Source of the DNA: Flavobacteriaceae bacterium
GTDB taxonomy: Bacteria; Bacteroidota; Bacteroidia; Flavobacteriales; Flavobacteriaceae
Reading direction: 5' to 3'
DNA: 64,000 bases
Assembly: GCA_027490305.1 (NCBI GenBank)
Contig: JAIXYI010000069.1
Span: forward strand, 1-64,000
The first letter of the stretch is position 1, and every line of letters starts with the position of its first letter. A program made the translations under genes and the position numbers. Of the stretch, positions 60,947-64,000 are shown in pieces. The notes below the pieces were generated by a model. The model made no database searches and had not been told where the DNA came from. It was given only the letters and a program-made list of their open reading frames with translations.

Positions 60947-61984
60947 ATGGACTTTACGTTTCTCGGCTCTTCCGGCATCCGCATAAGCAACTTGTGCCTG
61001 GGCACTATGACCTTTGGGCAACAGAACTCCGAAGCGGAGGGGCATTCCCAACTCGATGCGGCACTTGACGTCGGTATCAACTTCATCGATACGGCTGAAA
61101 TGTATCCGGTACCCGCGCGGGAGGCGACGTATGGTGATACCGAGCGCATCATCGGCAACTGGCTAAAAAAGTCGGGACGCCGATCTGATATCGTATTGGC
61201 GAGTAAGATTGCGGGGCCGAACCGCGGACTCCCCTACATCCGCGAAGACATGCGCTATACGCCGGAGACGATCCGTTTGTCGGTGGAAAACAGCCTGTCG
61301 CGCCTGCAAACCGATTACATCGACCTGTACCAACTGCATTGGCCGGCCCGTAAGATGAATATGTTTGGGCAATTGGGGTTTGTAGCACAGGAAGATGAAT
61401 GGGAAGACAACACCTTCGATATCCTCCAAACCGCCCAGAAACTCATCGAAGAAGGGAAAATCCGGGCTATCGGACTTTCGAATGAGGCACCGTGGGGTGT
61501 GATGCGGTTCCTTGAGGAAGCCAAACACCACGGATTGCCGCGTATCCAAAGTGTGCAAAATCCGTATTCGTTGTTGAACCGAACCTACGAAATCGGGCTC
61601 GCGGAATGCAGCCTTCGGGAAAATGTGCCGCTACTAGCTTATTCGCCGCTTGCCTTCGGTCGCCTGACGGGTAAGTTCCGAAACGGACAACAACCGGCGG
61701 AGGCGCGACTGACTTTATTCCCGAATTTCGCGCGCTACAACTCGCCGGAAGCCATTGCGGCTACGGAAGCGTATGCCGAGATCGCGTCGGGTCATGGACT
61801 TACGCTAACGGAATTGTCATTGGCTTTCATCCGTCGGCAACCATTTGTGGGAAGTACGATTCTGGGCGCAACCAGCCTTACGCAACTGGAAGAAAATATC
61901 AAAACGCTTTCGGTCACACTCGATGCGACTGTCCTGCGCGAAATCGAAGCGGTGCAGAAGCGATTCCCGAACCCCGCGCCCTGA
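60947..61984 (+). CDS. NADP(H)-dependent aldo/keto reductase (Tas-like)
   Basis: The 345-residue protein has the aldo/keto reductase tetrad: FIDTAEMYPVPA (Asp and Tyr, about 47-58), the lysine in VLASKIAG (about 83-90) and the histidine in LYQLHWPA (about 126-133). The C-terminal region FVGSTILGATSLTQLEENI binds the cofactor. Residues before Tyr and the length match the Tas/YajO subgroup. Substrate unknown. It is convergent with the sugar dehydrogenase gene; their stops are adjacent. Confidence 0.9.
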   Translation: MDFTFLGSSGIRISNLCLGTMTFGQQNSEAEGHSQLDAALDVGINFIDTAEMYPVPAREATYGDTERIIGNWLKKSGRRSDIVLASKIAGPNRGLPYIREDMRYTPETIRLSVENSLSRLQTDYIDLYQLHWPARKMNMFGQLGFVAQEDEWEDNTFDILQTAQKLIEEGKIRAIGLSNEAPWGVMRFLEEAKHHGLPRIQSVQNPYSLLNRTYEIGLAECSLRENVPLLAYSPLAFGRLTGKFRNGQQPAEARLTLFPNFARYNSPEAIAATEAYAEIASGHGLTLTELSLAFIRRQPFVGSTILGATSLTQLEENIKTLSVTLDATVLREIEAVQKRFPNPAP

Positions 61985-63349
61985 TCAGTCGATAGCAAGG
62001 CGTTTTGTGGTCCGTTGTCCTTTGTCATCCGCTACGGTCAACATATAAATGCCCCGGGCGAAGCCTTGCACATCAAGCGTAGTTTCAGCTTCCGTCATCG
62101 TCTGCGACCACAACCGTTTTCCGGTCAGGTCGTGTAAGCTGACAGTGGCAGGCAAGGTGTGTCCTGAAGTCTTCACCGAGACGAATTGTCGCCCCGGATT
62201 CGGATACAACGCGACGGTTGCGACGGAAAGATCGTTCACTCCCATTGACGTATCAATGATTTTATAAATGCGACCGGCATTTCCGGCAACGTACAGTTCA
62301 TTGTTGACGTCAACCCCGAAAGTAGTGTAGAAATTCGACCCGCTGAAAGTGGCCGAGTAGGTGATCGCGCCTGATTCGTCGACATAATTGATGCGGTTCT
62401 GGCAAAAATCGGCGAAGAAGTATTTCCCCACAAAGTTCGGATAGGCCGTGCCGCGGTATACATAGCCGCCGGTTACAGAACACCCACCTGTAGACGCTTG
62501 GCTGTATTCAGCAAAAGGGGGCGTGTAGGTCACGTCCGGGGTATTACACGAGGCATACACTGAGGTGCCTTCGTAACACTTCCAGCCATAGTTGAGTCCG
62601 GCTGTGGTGGCAGGGGCTTTATTGATTTCCTCCATGACATCCTGCCCGACATCGCCGATCCAAAGGTCGTCCGTTTCGCTGTCGAATGAGAATTTCCAAG
62701 GGTTCCGGAGTCCGACTGCCCAAATTTCATCCGCACCGTCAATACCGACGTAGGGGTTATCGGCAGGAATGGCGTACGGACTTCCCCCATCCACATCAAT
62801 GCGCAGCATTTTTCCGAGCAGCAGGTTGAGGTTTTGTGCGCGATTACCGGGGTCGCCCGCGCTGCCGCCGTCGCCCATGCCAATGTAGAGATAGCCGTCG
62901 GGACCGAATTTCAGCGTGCCTCCGTTGTGGTTGGAAAAGGGTTGGTCAATGGTTAAAAGGATGGAGGCCGAAGCGGTATCGGCCAGGTCGGCATCGCTGC
63001 TGCTCACAGAATAGCGTGCGATGACCGTATTGCCACCCGAATTGACATAGTTGATGTAAAAATAGCCGTTCGTGGCGTAGTTCGGGTGGAAGGCAAGTCC
63101 CAACAACCCCTGTTCGTTGCTGCTGCCCAGCATATTCGACGGCAGTTGGAGGAAGGGCGTGGCTTTGGTCGTGCCATCGGGATTGAGGATTTTGATGCGA
63201 CCGCTTTTTTCGACCACGAATAAGCGCGCGTCGCCGGCATTGACAACTTCGGTAATGCCGCTAAATCCCTGGGCAAATAACTGGATGTTGACCGTCTGGG
63301 CAGAAAGCGGCAAGCCGATCATAATGAGAAGGAGGTATAACTGTTTCAT
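61985..63349 (-). CDS. secreted PQQ-type sugar dehydrogenase-like protein (GSDH) with T9SS sorting domain
   Basis: The 454-residue protein has a signal peptide (about 1-18, ending LSAQ). A six-bladed beta-propeller of the glucose/sorbosone dehydrogenase (GSDH) family follows (about 20-375; motifs NEQGLLGLAFHPNYATNGYFY, NHNGGTLKFGPDGYLYIGMGDGG, LGKMLRIDV). A T9SS type A sorting domain ends it (VALYPNPGRQFVSVKTS, ARGIYMLTVADDKGQ). It should be exported to the cell surface. GSDH enzymes of this type need PQQ, but many homologues lack it, so activity is not certain. The palindrome TACGGTTTTTTCCGTAA at 63374-63390 lies just upstream. Confidence 0.92.
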   Translation of the reverse strand: MKQLYLLLIMIGLPLSAQTVNIQLFAQGFSGITEVVNAGDARLFVVEKSGRIKILNPDGTTKATPFLQLPSNMLGSSNEQGLLGLAFHPNYATNGYFYINYVNSGGNTVIARYSVSSSDADLADTASASILLTIDQPFSNHNGGTLKFGPDGYLYIGMGDGGSAGDPGNRAQNLNLLLGKMLRIDVDGGSPYAIPADNPYVGIDGADEIWAVGLRNPWKFSFDSETDDLWIGDVGQDVMEEINKAPATTAGLNYGWKCYEGTSVYASCNTPDVTYTPPFAEYSQASTGGCSVTGGYVYRGTAYPNFVGKYFFADFCQNRINYVDESGAITYSATFSGSNFYTTFGVDVNNELYVAGNAGRIYKIIDTSMGVNDLSVATVALYPNPGRQFVSVKTSGHTLPATVSLHDLTGKRLWSQTMTEAETTLDVQGFARGIYMLTVADDKGQRTTKRLAID

Positions 63350-63373
63350 AGCAAGTAGATTGAGTAGACAAGG

Positions 63374-63390
63374 TACGGTTTTTTCCGTAA
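63374..63390. promoter_or_regulatory. palindrome upstream of the GSDH gene, variant of the array regulatory motif
   Basis: TACGG-TTTTTT-CCGTAA has the same arms as the kinase-array motif but one extra base between the arms, and it ends only 24 bp before the ATG at 63349. The TAGNTTTAC box of the other promoters is not at the expected place. It could be a weaker member of the same regulon or a repressor site. Confidence 0.45.
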
Positions 63391-63430
63391 CGTAATATCC
63401 TTAAATGAACACGGCCTGCCTATAAAAGAC

Positions 63431-63456
63431 AAAACCGCAACGTGTGCTGCGGTTTT
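63431..63456 (-). terminator. intrinsic terminator after the DUF4139 gene
   Basis: AAAACCGCA / TGCGGTTTT stem with an 8-base loop. On the reverse strand it is followed by TGTCTTTTATAG, so it would end transcription of the DUF4139 gene, 20 bp past its stop. Confidence 0.8.
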
Positions 63457-63475
63457 GTAGATAACTTGTTGGTCA

Positions 63476-64000
63476 TCATAGGTTAGAGATCACCTTGTCT
63501 TTCGGCGAACGCACCTTGTAACTCAGCCGCACTTTTTTGGTTTCGTTTGGTTTCAACTCCAATTCCCAAGTGAGAATGCCGGTTTCGGCATTCACCTTCG
63601 CGCCGTCACTTTGTTTGAGTTCGATCTCCATTTCTTTGTCGGTACTCAGCGGATATTGGTCTTTCAGCATCAGCGAAACGGCCTCTTTCTTATTATTCCG
63701 AACCGTGATTTCATAGGTAAACGTCTGTTCTTTTTTCGACGAAAGGAACTTGGTGCCCGATTTGTCTTCGAGTTTTTCCCGCTTGACGGAAATCTTCCGG
63801 TCACGCCCCATGCTCAGGTTCAGCGAGTCGGACGTTTGGTTGGCGTTGAGCATCGTCTTGCCCACATACATATTTTCGAAGATGATATTCGCCTCGCCGG
63901 GCAACAGGTTGTATTGCGAATAATCGCCGATGCGTGCCAGCAGGAAAGCATCGTCGTCGGCCCTTGGCGCGGCGTAGAATTTATAGTTGGCCGGCAGTTT
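63476..64000 (-). CDS. DUF4139/MuiA-family protein, C-terminal part (runs off the window)
   Basis: The in-window portion is 174 codons plus stop, reaching the right edge. It contains the DUF4139 features ANYKFYAAPRADDDAFLLARIGDY, LLPGEANIIFENMYVGKT and YEITVRNNKKEAVSLMLKDQYPLS and ends WELELKPNETKKVRLSYKVRSPKD. The family (mucoidy inhibitor A-like) consists of exported or surface-associated proteins of uncertain function. The N-terminus and signal peptide lie beyond base 64000. Confidence 0.85.
   Translation of the reverse strand, partial: KLPANYKFYAAPRADDDAFLLARIGDYSQYNLLPGEANIIFENMYVGKTMLNANQTSDSLNLSMGRDRKISVKREKLEDKSGTKFLSSKKEQTFTYEITVRNNKKEAVSLMLKDQYPLSTDKEMEIELKQSDGAKVNAETGILTWELELKPNETKKVRLSYKVRSPKDKVISNL

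Overview
The window reads as a chromosome segment of a Flavobacteriaceae bacterium, most like a Flavobacterium with moderate GC. The evidence is the gene content (Bat/MoxR cluster, T9SS type A C-terminal sorting domains, SpvB/RHS giant protein, M13 peptidase, flavobacterial-type TPR histidine kinases), the Bacteroidetes promoter form (TAnnTTTG -7 boxes, often with very short leaders) and word-like intergenic repeats. No rRNA, tRNA, CRISPR array, prophage or intact insertion sequence was seen.

Layout. 1-3.7 kb: reverse-strand moxR, DUF58, BatD-like, BatA(partial) cluster. 3.8-6.6 kb: aldo/keto reductase, short-chain dehydrogenase and AlbA-type protein in a tight forward unit. 6.6-8.8 kb: small exported proteins, three of them in one operon with a TraB/GumN-like lipoprotein. 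8.9-15.7 kb: a reverse-strand signalling array of three paralogous TPR histidine kinases followed by one LuxR-type response regulator. 15.8-20.5 kb: metallophosphoesterase, LytTR regulator, a 53-residue exported peptide, a fourth TPR kinase and a receiver-only regulator. 20.5-31.8 kb: mostly housekeeping and cell-surface genes (thiL, a PfkB sugar kinase, M48 peptidase, lepA, YihY, an SRPBCC protein, a T9SS beta-propeller protein), with a 0.9 kb gene-free interval full of repeats upstream of lepA. 31.9-42.7 kb: an AT-richer polymorphic-toxin-like locus with a 3114-residue SpvB/FG-GAP/RHS protein, a small T9SS partner upstream and three small downstream genes that could include immunity genes. 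43-45.5 kb: small or unknown genes in repeat-rich DNA. 45.5-64 kb: M13 peptidase, SCO protein, a ferrous-iron operon (feoA, feoB, outer-membrane-like protein, Cys-rich membrane peptide), a manganese cluster (DtxR regulator, Nramp-UspA fusion, divergent outer-membrane transporter), lycopene cyclase, dusB, hydrolase, GldH-like lipoprotein, CYTH protein, dinB, a PAS protein, a second aldo/keto reductase, a T9SS sugar dehydrogenase and a partial DUF4139 gene.

Three points stand out. First, the kinase array and the neighbouring exported-protein operon share one promoter design: a palindrome TTACGGGAAAACCGYA, 21 or 22 bp, then TAGNTTTAC. This suggests that the array's response regulator drives both its own kinases and an exported-protein operon. 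The three kinases share an almost invariant transmitter and leader but carry unrelated middle (sensor) parts. Second, a 20-bp perfect palindrome of DtxR/MntR type, with a degenerate second copy 22 bp away, sits in the divergent mntH/outer-membrane transporter promoter and overlaps the transporter's -7 box, next to the dtxR gene itself. This makes a compact manganese regulon that includes an outer-membrane protein. Third, the RHS locus couples a giant surface or toxin protein to a YD-like T9SS mini-protein and to downstream genes, the first of which overlaps its stop codon. All functions are inferred from sequence reading alone.
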